A stretch of DNA of 64,000 nt from Glycine soja (lineage: Eukaryota > Streptophyta > Magnoliopsida > Fabales > Fabaceae). This document shows, one piece after another, positions 9,010 through 21,263 of the stretch. Location: contig NC_041007.1 in NCBI RefSeq assembly GCF_004193775.1, forward strand, positions 31,686,699 through 31,750,698, read 5' to 3'. A program made the translations under genes and the position numbers. Positions within the stretch are counted from its first letter, which is position 1; the number at the start of each line of letters is the position of its first letter. The notes under the pieces are model-generated. The model worked only from the letters and a program-made list of their open reading frames with translations, did not search any database and was not told the origin of the DNA.

Positions 9010-10646
9010 TGTTGGATCAAGTGGCCTCGAAATAATTAAGAAGGGGGGGTTGAATTAATTATTAATGAACCGTTACTAATTAAAAAACTAATCTTTCTTA
9101 ATGTTACTAGATTCAATTATGCTTTTACTACTAAGTTAAGAAAGTAAAGAACATAAATAGAAACTTAACCGAAAATAAAAGCAATAATGAAAGTGCACAA
9201 CGGAAATTATAGAGTGTAGGGAAGAAGAAGACAAACACACAAGAGTTTTATACTGGTTCGGCAACAACTCGTGCCTACATCCAGTCCCCAAGCGACCTGC
9301 GGTCCTTGAGATTTCTTTTCAATCTTGTAAAAACATTTACAAGCAAAGATCCACAAGGGATGTACCCTCCCTTGATCTCTTTGAACAACCAAGTGGATGT
9401 ACCCTCCACTTGAACTGATCCACAAGAGATGTACCCTCTCTTGTTCTCAGTCACAACAACCCAAGTAGATGCACCCTCTACTTGTACCACAAAGGATGTA
9501 CCCTCCAATGTGTTAAGACAAAGTTCTCAGGCGGTTAGTCCTTTGAAACTTTGTGAAGGGGAAACAAAAGATATCTCAGGCGGTTAGTCCTTTGAAATCT
9601 TTTGTTTAAGGGAAAGGGAAGAATCAAAAGAATTCTCAGACTGTGTCGTTTTCAATTCTTTGAAAAGGGAGAAGGGAGACACAAAAGAATTCAGACGGTT
9701 AGTCCTTCGTTCTTTTGGAAAAGGGAGAAGAGAGACACAAAAAGAATTCAGGCGGTTAGTCCTTGGCGAATTCTTTTTGGCAAATGGAGAAGAGAAAGAA
9801 AAAGATGAATAACACACTTTTGTTTTTTGTGAAAGAACAAGGTTTGGAAACCAGAAAACTTTGAAATCTTTTGGCAAAGGAAGAAGAAGAAGAAGATATT
9901 CAAAAGTATATCATAAAGGTTGTGCACAAAAGTTGTAAAAAAAAATTGTTCTATAAATGCAAATCAAGGTCTTGATTTTATAGACTCTTCATGTCTGGTC
10001 AAGAAAACCATTAGAAGAGTTATAACCTAGAGAAAATCTTGAGAAAACCATTGGAAGAGTTACATCTCTTCATTTTTATTCAAAACTTGTTACTGGTAAT
10101 CGATTACCAAAACCATGTAATCGATTACACAAAGCATTTTATGAAAAGATGTGACTCTTCACAATTGAATTTGAATTTCAACGTTCAGATACTCTGGTAA
10201 TCGATTACCAATATCTTGTAATGGATTACACCATTTTGAAATCAATTGGAACATTGCAAATTCAGTTAAAAACTTTTGAAATCAAACTTTGCCACTGGTA
10301 ATCGATTACAGGAAACTGGTAATCGATTACCAGAGAGTAAAAACTCTTTCGAAAAACAAAATTGTGCTATGTTTATTTTTTGAAAAATCTTTTCAATACT
10401 TCCCTTGTGAAGTCTTCTTGATTTCTTCTCTTGAATCTTGAATTCATCTTCTCTTGAATCTTGAAATCAAACTTCTCTTGATTCTTGAATCTTCTTGATT
10501 ACTTCTCATGAAACTTGAGATTAATCTTGATCTTTAACTTGTTGACTCAATCTTGAAATCATTCTTTGGGCTTTTTGTCATCATCTTTGTCATCATCAAA
10601 ACTACTTAAATCAACTTGATTCATCATCATGAAGCTTGCTTCTACA
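9010..10646 (-). mobile_element. Copia-type solo LTR (subtype 1)
   Basis: 1637 bp from TGTTGGATCAAGTGGCC to GCTTGCTTCTACA, with no internal region. Flanked by TTTAG (9005-9009) and TCTAG (10647-10651), a 5-bp target duplication with one change; other X LTRs have TTTCTAGGG here, which supports a C-to-T change in the left copy. Inside on the minus strand: TATA box TATAAAA (9976-9982), repeated GATGTACCCTCC and CAGGCGGTTAGTCC modules and six phased palindromes (10094-10332). A solo LTR arises by recombination between the two LTRs of a complete element. Confidence 0.9.
9976..9982 (-). promoter_or_regulatory. TATA box of copia LTR subtype 1
   Basis: TATAAAA on the minus strand within GAGTCTATAAAATCAAG. 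The same motif occurs at the equivalent place in the LTRs at 3819-4596 and 30800-32550. Confidence 0.6.
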
Positions 10647-10862
10647 TCTAGGGCACCCTACCTACATTATGGAGCTTTAAATACAAGGCCCAAAAATAAT
10701 GAAACCGTAATCTAATACGTACAAAGATAAGTGGGCTCATACGTAGCCCATGTGCCCGAAATCTATCCTAAGGCTCATGAGAACCTTAGGGCCTTCTCTT
10801 GCATCTTTGCCCCAATTTTCTTGAAGTCTTCTATCCAATGCCCTTAGGGGGTTGGATTGCAT

Positions 10863-10864
<2 letters not shown>

Positions 10865-10912
<48 letters not shown>
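10865..10912. repeat. (AT)n microsatellite
   Basis: 24 AT units starting at the very end of the X LTR. Confidence 0.95.
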
Positions 10913-10914
<2 letters not shown>

Positions 10915-13130
10915 CTCACAAGCTATCTTTACAACTTGGATTATTTGAGACAATGCGGCAGAAAATAAGAGTGGAAGTTTTTCTTTTATAAGAGTGAAAG
11001 TTACTCTACAGGAGTCAAATAATAAAACTAAATAAATCTTATACTTATCATTTTTTTAATCTGGAGAAATAAAATTTATTAAATGCTATAAGGAGTAGCT
11101 TGGTCATTTACAAGATGTGCATATAATTGTAAGAGATATCCCTCCTATTGTATAAAACATGATCCCTGCACTACTACCTACATAATTTCCAGAACCTTGA
11201 CAACCTTCCCCATAAAATACTCAGCTATATATTTTAGGAGGGATATGAATAAAACAAAAGAACTAAATTAGTTAGCTGTAAATGAATAAAGCAAAAGAAT
11301 TCCATGATCAAATATGTTGTGCAGAACATGTTGTGTATGCACCTAATGGTTGAGTAAGTTATTTAGCTAGATGACACAACATGGAGTTGTGAATGAGTAG
11401 TTTGTTAGGTTTGTTCTCTAGCTTCCATGTGATAATCTTCTCTGGATCCCATAAATATATTTTCACTACTAGTGTTCCATCATCTTGTTCAATTGATCAA
11501 CACAAAGATATTTTATGCCCATTTTCTATATTTTGAACTTTATGATGAATGTTTAAGGTTACATGTATCTTTTCTTAAAGTTTTTTAAGCAACTTGGCTA
11601 GTTTTTTACTCCAATCCGGCAGCTGTAAAATAAATTTATATAAACTTCACAACCTACATGTCAATCTTTGGTATTTGTAGGTCTATAAATCCAAATAAAA
11701 AACTTGTGGGACAACCTAAATTAAAAAGTTGATGTTGTCTTCTTAACAACATAGACTCTTAATATTGTAAAAATAGAATGCCCTTCAAAATTATTGTATT
11801 GCTCAGAGTTACTAATTAAAATGCATAATTACATATACAAATTTTCAATGTTTTGTAGTAGTCTTGTAGATGAAAGAGACCTAAGGATAGCTACATATAC
11901 AAAATTTTAATGTTTATTATTGATAAAAGAGGCCACAACCCTAAGCCAAAGGCCTCTTCAATTTTAAAATAGTTGCAAGGGATCCTCACCCTTAACTTTT
12001 TTTGGTTCTTTTGTTTTATGTTGAAGTAGAAAAGCCTAAAATGTGGTGAAGAAAATTTAGTGCTTGCACCTTAAATGACCAAAGGTTATGAATAACTACG
12101 AAAAAATTGAAGCATTAAGGAAACAAACAAATAAACTTTCTTAATTAAAAGTGGTGAAACGAACAAGCAAATGAAATTTAGCACAAATGGTTAGCTAGGA
12201 TAAACCTGAATAAACTCAATTGCATGCAATCAAAAAGTTGTTTGGATTTCACAATTGGCAAATGTCCAACCATGTTTAATCATGTTCTCTAGTTGCAACC
12301 TTGCAGCAAATAAAAGTAGAATATATACCATTGCCAATAAGCCAAAGACAATTTGATAAAGTGTACGCTTCCTCCAATATATGCTTCCTCTAATATTTCA
12401 AAGTAACTTCCTTATATATATGCTTCCTCATAAAACTATACGAAGTGGAAAGACCAAATGAATTAAGAACAACAGGTGCAAGCCAGGCAAACCAAAACCA
12501 TTCAACAGGGGCAAGGACCCATATAAGATGAATGCAGATCTGAACTACAAAAAAGATAACAAGAAGCAGACAAGTTGTAATCTATTTTTCTACTATAACA
12601 CCACACAAAAATAGTAAACAAACCTGGTTTTGAGGAAAGTGAAGCAAGGAAGATTTCACGCAAGGTTCCAGCATGTTTCTCGAACGCTTTCAAGAGACTT
12701 CATTTCACGCAAGGAAGACCTTCAAATTAACAGAGGTGAGAAAGGCTACAGACTGAGAAAGGACATAATAGCCTCTATGAACACAGCAACACATGCACAT
12801 GGCGACAAGATCCACGGAGTCAGACGAATAGGCACAAACATAGATAAGAACTGAATAGGTCATTTTGAAATTAGGTTTAGGGTTTTAGGCTTTAGTGTCT
12901 TATATATATGTAGGGATATTTTTGTAAATTAATTATTAGTGGGGCGGGTTCGAGGCGAGTATTAATAACCCCATCCCCGACCACAAACCCAACTTTGGTT
13001 GTTTAGGAAAACCCGAACCCATCCATGGTCAACTTGGGTTTTCCCCATCAAAATTGGGGCGGGTCCAGGGTGGACCCCACGGGTTCAGGCCCCATTGCCA
13101 TGCCTAGTCAATAGGAGAAAATGACAAAGG
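10913..13130. other. Unassigned AT-rich intergenic DNA
   Basis: No supported gene. Around 12930-13106 the sequence turns G/C-rich with GGGGCGGGTTC and GGGGCGGGTCC blocks and ends CCCCATTGCCATGCCTAG. Such blocks are common at the ends of plant hAT elements, but no matching opposite terminus was found, so this stays a hint. Small frames at 12502-12693 and 12630-12854 show no motif. Confidence 0.4.
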
Positions 13131-13600
13131 ATGCAATCCACGGTCACAACTTTGCAGCGCAACACCATTTCCTTTCTCCTTTCTCTCTCTTGGATTCAAG
13201 CTTCTTATCTTCTTGTATGGTTCCTCTGATTTGTGTTTCCCCCTCTAGTTTGCATGGTTTATATATAATTTGAGCCAAGAGGTGCAGACCAACTCGCCCA
13301 GGCGAGCTGCACTCACCCAGGCAAGTTGTTTACTTAATGCTAAAGGTAATCACTCGCCCAAATGAGTTGATTGCTTAGACTTAAAGAAACTTGATTAGCC
13401 CAGGTGAGCATGTTGCTAGCCTGGGCGAATGGTTGTTGGAAATCTTAGGAAAATGACCATTTTCCCCTTCCTTTTAACTTGGTTTCTTGATCCAACAAAC
13501 AACCATCAAAACCTAAAGAATCATGGATGAATCTTCTATGTTTAAAAAAAACATTAGTAAATGTACAATATATATATAAAAGAGATAGATTTAAGGAAAT
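13131..13600 (-). repeat. Possible LTR sequence at the 3' end of element E
   Basis: Contains ACTCGCCCAGGCGAGCTGC and related GCCCAGG/CGAG copies (13291-13430) next to a TATATATAA stretch at 13261-13269, on the minus strand upstream-to-downstream as in an LTR U3-TATA-leader. It lies where the 3' LTR of E would be expected. Termini and target duplication were not found, so the assignment is tentative. Confidence 0.35.
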
Positions 13601-13621
13601 TTTATAAGAAAAATAACTAAA

Positions 13622-14770
13622 TTGTGGAACTTATCAGTAGGTTGCAGGGTTGACACTTGGTTTGGGTTGCCTTTTAAGTTTGCAAGATTTGCCTCCGACT
13701 CCATTGGTCATCGAGGTTCTACTCCTGCTGTTGTTGTTGCTATTGCTCCTACTCCTCCACCTTCTCTTGTTGTGCCTATGCAGGAGGTTGCTCCTATTGC
13801 TGTTGAAGTTAGTGCACCAGCCACTTCGGCTAGTCCTGTTGTGGCTTCTTTGTCCACCATCGTTGCAACCTTGTTGAGTGTCGGTGTGACGACCACAAGT
13901 GCTCCTGTGATGTCGCCTCCTGCTTCTTCAGCTCCACCGATTCCTCCCTCTGTTGTGTTGGCGTTGGCATTAACTTCCACCTCTTTTCACCCCCATGTTT
14001 CTTTGGACCACATCTACACCTCCAGCAATGTTGATTCCTTGCGAGGTATAGGTTACAAGCCGAAGCAAAAGACCCTAGTTGGCTTTGTGTTAGCCTTTGA
14101 TAAAAATCTTATCCAATCAACTAGGGTCTAGCATGCTACGGATTCTACCAAAGTCTTTCTCCAGCGAAGTTTGGTGATCCTGGAAGAGAATGGGCAAAGG
14201 CACCAAGAGGGCTAAGCAAGGTAGTGTCCTTGGAGGCTGAGGTTGCCAAATGGGGGGCCACTGCTCGCATAGTTTGGAGAGTGGAGCGCCCTAAGGTAGC
14301 TAATGCCATTGTTTCCTTCTATGATGTTGTGAAGTCGAACCAACAACTGTCTTTCAAAGTTGGCAATGTTCTTGCCAAGTTACTGTGGACCAAATTGGAT
14401 GGTGATGAGTTGTTTGAGCATTGCAAGTACTTGCATAAAGAGAAAAAAAAAACCTTGGCCTCGAGCTTGTTAAGGTGGTTGCAAACCTCGAGGCCTGGCT
14501 GAACGAGTCAGAGTCCAAGCTGGAGGATTTCGAACCGTGAGCATCCAAGGAAAGGGAGGCCAGCTAAGAGCTTGAAGAGGGCTAGTGGTATACAAGAAGG
14601 AGGCTGTGGAGCAGCATGAAAAGGGCTTTCACAAGGCCATTAGGCAGGCTGAGTTTTTCACCAAGGACCTTGACTTGGGTCTTTTTGATCCTTTCAAGGA
14701 CGTGAAGGACGGTGTTTTGCTTGACGATGAAGACATAGCTGCTAAGGAGAAGGATGCTGGTGAGGAGTAG
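13622..14770 (+). pseudogene. Degenerate extra ORF lying antisense to element E pol
   Basis: Three successive plus-strand frames look like one decayed gene. Frame 1 (13622-14131, 169 codons) is rich in Ala, Pro, Ser, Thr and Val in the middle and ends around IGYKPKQKTLVGF. Frame 2 (14224-14502) has EAEVAKWGATARIVWRVERP and VVKSNQQLSF and is thrown out of frame by an A10-like run near 14443-14452; the continuing frame reads LVKVVANLEAWLNESESKL. Frame 3 (14585-14770) has HEKGFHKAIRQAEFF, LDLGLFDPFKDVKDG and an acidic C-terminus. Frames 2 and 3 look coiled-coil-like and charged. Some Tat-lineage elements (Grande type) carry an extra ORF in antisense between pol and the 3' LTR, and this ORF lies in just that position relative to E. 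Function unknown. Confidence 0.55.
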
Positions 14771-15487
14771 AGTGCTAAAGAGAAAATTGATGATGCCAAT
14801 GTTTAGGCTGCCTTTTGTTTATTTTCTTCTGTTAATTTTTGGCCGCAAAGGCCATTTTTATTATGACAATTATTCTTTTGATAATGAATTAGATTTCCTT
14901 TGTTGATGAATTTTACACTGTTTGTATGTCTTGTATATTTTCCTTTTGTCTATGTGATGTTTTGTTGCTTTTGGTAGTAAGGATAGGCTACCTTGATAAG
15001 TGAGATTTTGGCGGTGTAGGAAGCAAGACATTGGTGGTGTAAGAGGTGAGACTTTTGTGGTCTTGTGTGAAATAGAGAAGTAGATGTCATGACATCATCG
15101 CAAGTTTGATTTCAACCAGGTTAAAGGTCTTGTTACTCTTCTGGTGATGTTTCCTTTCACTTTCCAGAGCTTTTCCCTTGATGCTTGTGAGGATTTAGTT
15201 TGATTTGTATCTGGTTGAAGGTCTTGTCAACCAGTCTGGTGGTAGGTCGTTTTGACTTGTGGAACCTAGACCTTTGATTGTGGTTGTCGTAGTTCCCAAG
15301 GAGTGAGCTGACCAAGGGCGTGCCTTGGGTTTTGTAGGAGTGTGTATCATGGATGGACCTTGGGCTTTTGTACCAAGGGTGGACCTTGGATTTCTAATGT
15401 TCCTACAAACTTGTATTCTTGCATAGATAAAGATGAATAATAAGGAAACTTACAATAGTGAAACTTCTATATCTTAGGTATCAATAA
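14771..15487. other. Non-coding stretch between the antisense ORF and the 48-bp array
   Basis: T/G-rich, with short imperfect repeats such as GGTCTTGT and GACCTTGG. It would be 3' untranslated sequence of the antisense ORF and part of the 3' region of element E. Confidence 0.4.
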
Positions 15488-15499
15488 TTGCAAAATTTG

Positions 15500-16200
15500 G
15501 CAATGGAGATGCTGACCAAGGGTGGACCTTGGGTTTTACGAGCTTTGCGCCAAGGATGTGTTTGCCCTAGGTTTTGGCGAGGCTCACAAAGGGTTGACCT
15601 CGTGTTTGACAACCCTGTAGAGCTACATCGAGACTCACCAAGGGCGGACCTTGGGCTTCATGAGCCTTTGGAGAAGTAAGACACACAAAGGGCAAGCCTT
15701 GGGTTTGACGAGCCTTTGGAGAAGTGAGACTCACCAAGGGTGGACCTTGGGTTTTGCGAGTCATTAAAGAAGCGAGACTCACCAAGGACGGACCTTAGGT
15801 TTGACAAGCCTTTGGAAAAACAAGACTCACTAAGGGAAGACCTTGGGTTTAACGAGCCTTTGGAGAAGCGAGACTCACTAAGGGTGAACCTTGGGTTTGA
15901 TGAGCCCGTGAGACTCACCAAGGGTAGACCTTGGGTTTTGCGAGCCTTTGGAAATGCAAGACTCAATAAGGGCAGACCTTGAGTTTGACGAGCCTTTGAA
16001 AATGCGAGACTCACCAAGGGCGGACCTTGGGTTTTGTGAGCCTTTGCAGATGCGACTAAGAGCATATCTGTCCTGGATTTTTTTCAAGGCTCACTAAGGA
16101 CAGACCTTGGGTTTGACAAGCCTTTGGAGATTCAATCAGGTGCATGTCTGTCTTGGATTTTGTAGAGGCTCACCAAGGGTGGACCTCGGGTTTGATGAGC
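15500..16200. repeat. 48-bp tandem array in the 3' region of element E
   Basis: About 13-14 diverged units built on ACTCACCAAGGGCGGACC, TTGGGTTTGACGAGCC and TTTGGAGAAGCGAG. The ACTCACCAAGGG anchors at 15729, 15777, 15825 and 15873, and at 15912, 15960 and 16008, are 48 bp apart, with a 39-bp unit between 15873 and 15912. 48 is a multiple of three, so both strands show spurious repetitive frames (16-residue period). Tandem arrays in this position, between integrase and the 3' LTR, are a known trait of Tat/Ogre elements. Confidence 0.9.
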
Positions 16201-16399
16201 CTCCTTAGGCTTTCTTTGTTCTACTATTCTTGGAAAAGTAGCCTCCTTGTCGATGGTTCCCCGATTTTGAGGGGGATAATGGTGTTTGTACCATATGTTA
16301 CTCGAAAAAATGTTTCGTTGGATGTTGTCTGGGGTGAGCAATGATAGGCCTAAAGTATATTGGGGAGTTCCTCCTTTCATAGACCTTTAGACTTATTGA

Positions 16400-18209
16400 G
16401 TCCAGTGCGCAAGGCCCTAAGAATAACTTTGTTGGCTGCCTTTGCTTGACCATTGGTCTGAGGATGTTCGATAAAGGTTACGATGGTGCTTGATGCTTAG
16501 CCATGTCAGGAAGTCTACATAAGCCTGAGCTTTGAATTGGGTGCCGTTGGTGGTGGCAATGGCATAGAGGAGGCCATACCTGCATATGAGGTGTTTTTAG
16601 GTGGACTTCTCCACCTCGTTGACTGTAATTTCTTATACTGGTCTTGCCTTGACCCTCTTGGTGAAGTAGTCAATAGCAACCAGTAAATATTTGATTTCTC
16701 CTAGGGCCCTTGGCAATGGTCTCAGTATGTTCATTCCACACATTGTGAAGGACCAAGGGGAGCTCAAGCTATGGAGTTTATTAGGAGGGGTGTGTGGCAC
16801 TTTTGCATCTCCTGGTGATGTTAAGGGCGTCAGCCAATAGTAGTGGCTCACACCACTTTGGTGGCCAGGGAGTGTCCCTTGGTATGAAGGCCGTAGATCC
16901 CTTCATAAAACTCTCACGCGGCATAGTTTGCTTGTTGGCTGTTCAGGCATTTTAACAAGGGTTTTGTTAACCCTCTTTTGAATAGCTGCCATCAAGGATG
17001 GCTAGTAGCTAACCTTCCATTTCAGGCATTGAACTTCATTCTCGTCTGGTGGCAACACCCACCGAATTAGGAAATTCTTGTGGGGGATCATCCAATTTGG
17101 CGTTTCCTCTTTTCCAACCATAACTTCCTCAGTGTCTATTATGGGAGTTTGGAGTGTCTCTTGGATGATAGTCTTGAGGTTCATGGTCTTTTTGGTGCTG
17201 GTCAGCTTGGAGAGCAAGTCTGCTCTAGGATTGCTCTCCTTAGGTATGTAGTATATCTCAAAACATTTGAAGTTGTCAATGAGATATTTGGCAATGTGGT
17301 AGTACTTGAGCAGCGTTGTTTCCTTGGTCTAGTATTTGTTGACAACTTTCCCCTGCACAAGCTATGAGGTAGTGTAACATTGTAGCTTCTTGGCCCCGAC
17401 TTTTCTTTCTAGTTTTAGACCAACAATAAGCGCCTCGTACTCAGCCTGATTGTTTGAGGGTTTGAAGTTGAGCTTGAGAGCTTGTTCTAGAGTGACATTG
17501 TCAGGGCCTTCTAGGATGATTCCTGACATGCTCCCCTTCACTTTGGATGCACCACCAACGTAAAGGCTCCACCAATCTAGGGTGGTTTGGTCATTTCTAG
17601 CAAATTCTGCTAGAAAATATGCCATGAATTGTGTCTTTGTGGGGCTTTCGCAAAACTTGTTTGATGGGGAAGTTCATCTTGACTACTACTTGGTGACTTT
17701 GGAAGTATGGCCTAAGATGTCAGGTCGAGGTAATGAGTGCTAGCGCCACCTTTTCTATCATTTGGTAGCACTTCTCAATGTCATCGAGTATGTGGCTAGT
17801 GAAGTGGATGAGAAGTTGGTGCTTCCCTTCCACTTGTACGAGGGCCAAAAAGGCTTGTTCGCAGGTGATGGGGGAAATGGTCTTCTTGAAGGCCAAAAAG
17901 GCTTGTTCGCAGGTCTCGTCCCATAGGAATGACTCAGTTTTCTTGAGCAGTTTGTATAATAGCTTCACCTTTTCAACGAGCTTGGGGAAGAACCTGGATA
18001 GGGATGCTAGTCTACCATTCAACTTTTGGACTTCTTGGACATTGGTAGGGTTGTGCATCTCTAGTATGGTTGTGCATTTGTAAGGATTGGCTTCGATGTG
18101 TGATCATAAAGCCCAAGAACTTTCCTTCACCAACCCAGAAAGTGCATTTTTCTGGGTTAAGGTGCAAGTCATATTTACGAATTTCTTTGAATACTTCTTC
18201 CAGGTCTAT
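16400..18209 (-). pseudogene. Element E pol: RT end, RNase H, second RNase H, integrase (broken)
   Basis: Tat-lineage Ty3-gypsy pol read leftwards. 18209-17720: end of RT (DLEEVFKEIRKYDLHLNPEKC region, FLGFMIT) and RNase H (FLWDETCEQAFLAFK). A stretch around CEQAFLA is duplicated at 17845-17912, inserting extra residues. 17625-17362: second, archaeal-type RNase H (LYVGGASKVKG, where the usual catalytic Asp before the GA pair is Gly; then FKPSNNQAEYEALIVGL). 16851-16633: integrase core start (FTMCGMNILRP, Asn instead of the first catalytic Asp, then LLVAIDYFTKRVKARPV). Frames are broken many times. The dual RNase H is diagnostic for Tat elements. RT is interrupted at 18209/18210 by another LTR and resumes at 26107. 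Confidence 0.8.
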
Positions 18210-19709
18210 TGTGACACCCTCTACCCCACACATATATATTAATAATAAAAGGAATAAGAATGAAGAATTAATTAAAATTTTAAAACACATTTAAATAAAA
18301 ACATTTCAAAAGGGTAAAAGGTTCACATTCGCTTAGTGAAATCATAATAGAACTTGTTCCAATAATGATAAAATCACCTCAGCTCAAAACAATGCCACCC
18401 ATTATGAATGAAAAGAAGTCACACTAAAACGTAAAACATAAAACAACTATATTATTCATAACATATGAAATAAAACCCTATGCCCCGATGTCACATTTAT
18501 CAGAGCATTTCCCTGGCACAGACTAAGCCTCTCCATCTCTAGCATGGAACTCGTCGTATGATGGCTCACCTAAACAAAATGACATTTAGCCCAAACACAA
18601 ACGCACATCGAAAATGAATTATCACATTCATATATAATAAAACACTAGAGCATGTGAAACATATATTACTTAGAGCTGAATTTACATAAACAACATCACT
18701 TCACAAAATCACACACATTATTCTTACTCATTCAAGTTTACACACTCCAGAAAATAACATCAAACCGCAATTGTTAACTCAATGAAACTCAAACACAAGT
18801 GTTATGCAACAAATACACTAGACTCAAGCCTACATGCAATGTGGTACCATTTTTCAGTGAAAAACCTCGTTGGGTTCCTAAGAGTACATGATGAGACATG
18901 CTTCACAATGAGTAAGTCAAGTCACTCTTACTAAGTGAAACTATAGGGAGACTAGTCAGGGTCACTCTATTTTGCGAGAATGCTCCAATCATGTGGGATC
19001 AACACAGGCTTAAAGGAGCACTTAAATTGAGTGTATTTACCCCCAAGGCCTAGACTCTGAAGAGTCCATCAGGGCCTCTCCCTCCTGATTCAAGTCCAAC
19101 CCAAAAAATATTTTAGCACACAGACTTTATCTATGAACTATGCAATACACACAACTACTCAATTATTTTCAAAATCTCAATTATTTTCCAAAATTATTTT
19201 AACTCATCGCACCTCAGGGGATTAAACACGTCGGGTTCCCACCGTTAAACCCATCACAACTCATTGCGCATTAACTCCTTACTCTTAAAGGGTCTTATAG
19301 TTGTGTGATTTCATAATTCATAGCTCACAACTCAATAGATACAACATCTCAACACTCGTGTATTACACAATTCATTACATACTAAATGTTTGTCAGTTAC
19401 ACAAAATCTCAATAACAATTTCATAATCCCAATAAAACAATTTATCACACCTCATGAATCATACACATATCACTTGGTAGTAATATTTACATGGCACAAA
19501 ACACGTATCAATTAAATCAAACTATATTATTTTCAATTAAAAATAACTTCTACAACAATTAAATTAAAATGTAGCAAAGTAATCACTATTAAGCAATAAT
19601 TTCTACAACTTAATAATTTCTGTAAGTTTATTCAATTTAATATTTTTATTAATTTTACTATTTGAAATATTTTTAATATATAATTTATACATATGATCAA
19701 AGGGAAAAG
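18210..19709 (-). mobile_element. LTR fragment of another element (TGTGACACCC type) inserted in E
   Basis: Begins TGTGACACCCTCTACCCC at 18210, a terminus seen in many plant Ty3-gypsy LTRs, abruptly cutting the RT of E. No coding frame; AT-rich with CACA-rich stretches. Its other end is not visible, because the copia element F sits at 19710. Family unassigned. Confidence 0.55.
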
Positions 19710-21251
19710 TGTTGGATCAAGTGGCCTCAAAATAATTAAGAAGGGGGGTTGAATTAATTTTTAATGTGACTTGACTAATTAAAAAATTTAACCTTCTTAA
19801 CATTATTAGATTCAACCAAGCTTTTACTACTTAGTTAAGAAAGTAAAGACCAGAAACAGAAACTTAACCAAAAGTAAAAGCAACAATTAAAAGTACACAA
19901 CAGAAATTAAAGAGTGTAGAGAAGAAGAAGACAAACACAAGATTTATACTAGTTTGGCCACAAACCGTGCCTACATCCAGTCCCCAAGCAACCTGCGGTT
20001 CTTGAGATTTCTTTCAACCTTGTAAAATCCTTTCCAAGCCAAAGATCCACAAGGGATGTACCCTCCACTTGAACTGATCCACAAGAGATGTACCCTCTCT
20101 TGTTCTTAGTATAATAATCTCCAAGTAGATGTACCCTCTACTTGCCACAAAGGATGTACCCTCCAATGTGTTGGGACAAAGAATTCTCAGGCGGTTAGTC
20201 CTTTGAATCTTTGTAAGGGGAAACAAAAGATATCTCAGGCGGTTAGTCCTTTGAAATCTTTTGCTTAAGGGAAAGGGAAGAATCAAAAGAATTCTCAGGC
20301 GGTTAGTCCTTTGAATATTTTGTAAGGGAGAAGAGAGACAAAAAAGAATTCAAGCGGTTAGTCCTTCCTTCTTTTGGCAAAGGGAGAAGAGAATGAAAAA
20401 GATGAATAGCACAAGTTTTTGAACAAAGAACTTTTCTTGGAAGAGAAAGTGTTGAACAAAAACTTTTAGAAAGATGAAGAGAGATAATTCAGAAAGATCT
20501 GTTGAAAGAGATTAAAGAAGATATTGAGAGATAGATTGAAAGATAGATGATAGATCATTTTTTTCAAACTCATGCCATGGTCACATATTTATAATCTCTT
20601 GATGACTCAAGTCAAAGCTTGTGACTCTTGTCAATTTCTTTAAAACTAGTCACTTAAAAAGTTGTGACTTTTGAAAAAATCTTCAGAAACAAGTCACTTG
20701 AAGAATTGCGACTTTTGGAAATGTATTTTTTGAAATCAGTCATTGGTAATCGATTACCATTAAGGTGTAATTGATTACACATCAACAGATGTGACTCTTC
20801 ATTTTGAATTTTGAAAATTAAAATGTTTAGAAGCTCTGGTAATCGATTACAAGTGTTGTGTAATCGATTACACTAGTTTAAAATGATTTAAAACTGTTTA
20901 AACCTAAGTTGTAACTCTTGAAATTTAAAATCTTAACATTTTAAAACACTGGTAATCAATTACTACCTTCTGGTAATCGATTACCAGATAGTAAAACTCT
21001 TTGGTAATGATTTTGTGAAAACTTCTTGTGATACTCAATGTTTTGGAAAACTTTTTTAGTGCTTATCTTGATTGAGTCTTCCCTTGTTTCTTGAATCTTG
21101 ATCTTGATTATTCTTGAATCTTGATTCATGAAACTTGATTCTTGAATCTTGAATCTTGATTCTTGAAACTTAATTCTTGAATCTTTGGATTTTGCTTGAC
21201 TCTTGATTCTTTGGCATCATCAAAATAACCTTGGAAGACATTGCTTCCACA
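19710..21251 (-). repeat. 3' LTR of element F (copia subtype 2)
   Basis: 1542 bp, TGTTGGATCAAG to GCATTGCTTCCACA. TATA box on the minus strand at 20586-20593 (TATAAATA). Contains GATGTACCCTCC and CAGGCGGTTAGTCC modules and AATCGATT palindromes at about 20744, 20837, 20859 and 20971. Close relative of the solo LTR at 47181-48717. Confidence 0.9.
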
Positions 21252-21263
21252 ATCTCCCCCTTG
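21252..21263 (-). other. Polypurine tract of element F
   Basis: ATCTCCCCCTTG on the plus strand, i.e. CAAGGGGGAGAT on the minus strand, immediately before the 3' LTR. It would prime plus-strand DNA synthesis. Confidence 0.8.

Larger units (their letters stand above)
8500..10864 (-). mobile_element. Family X LTR, split by a copia solo LTR
   Basis: Two pieces, 8500-9009 and 10647-10864, read as one X LTR on the minus strand once the copia LTR at 9010-10646 is set aside. The right terminus is GGATTGCATCA at 10864; the left end is truncated within the U5-like part. The tail peptide frame (RRLQENWGKDAREGP and VLMSLRIDFG) is still present at about 10747-10855. A TATA box lies on the minus strand near 8588 (TATTTATA). 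Confidence 0.8.

Noticed and set aside
12930..13106. hAT-like terminus (GGGGCGGGT blocks, CCCCATTGCCATGCC)
   Set aside because: Only one end seen; composition alone is not enough to call an element.
15658..16065. 135-codon minus-strand ORF in the 48-bp array
   Set aside because: Period-of-three artefact of the tandem repeat, with competing frames on both strands.
19710..21251. LTR of F called as solo LTR
   Set aside because: A polypurine tract and pol follow directly at 21252, so it is the 3' LTR of a longer element.
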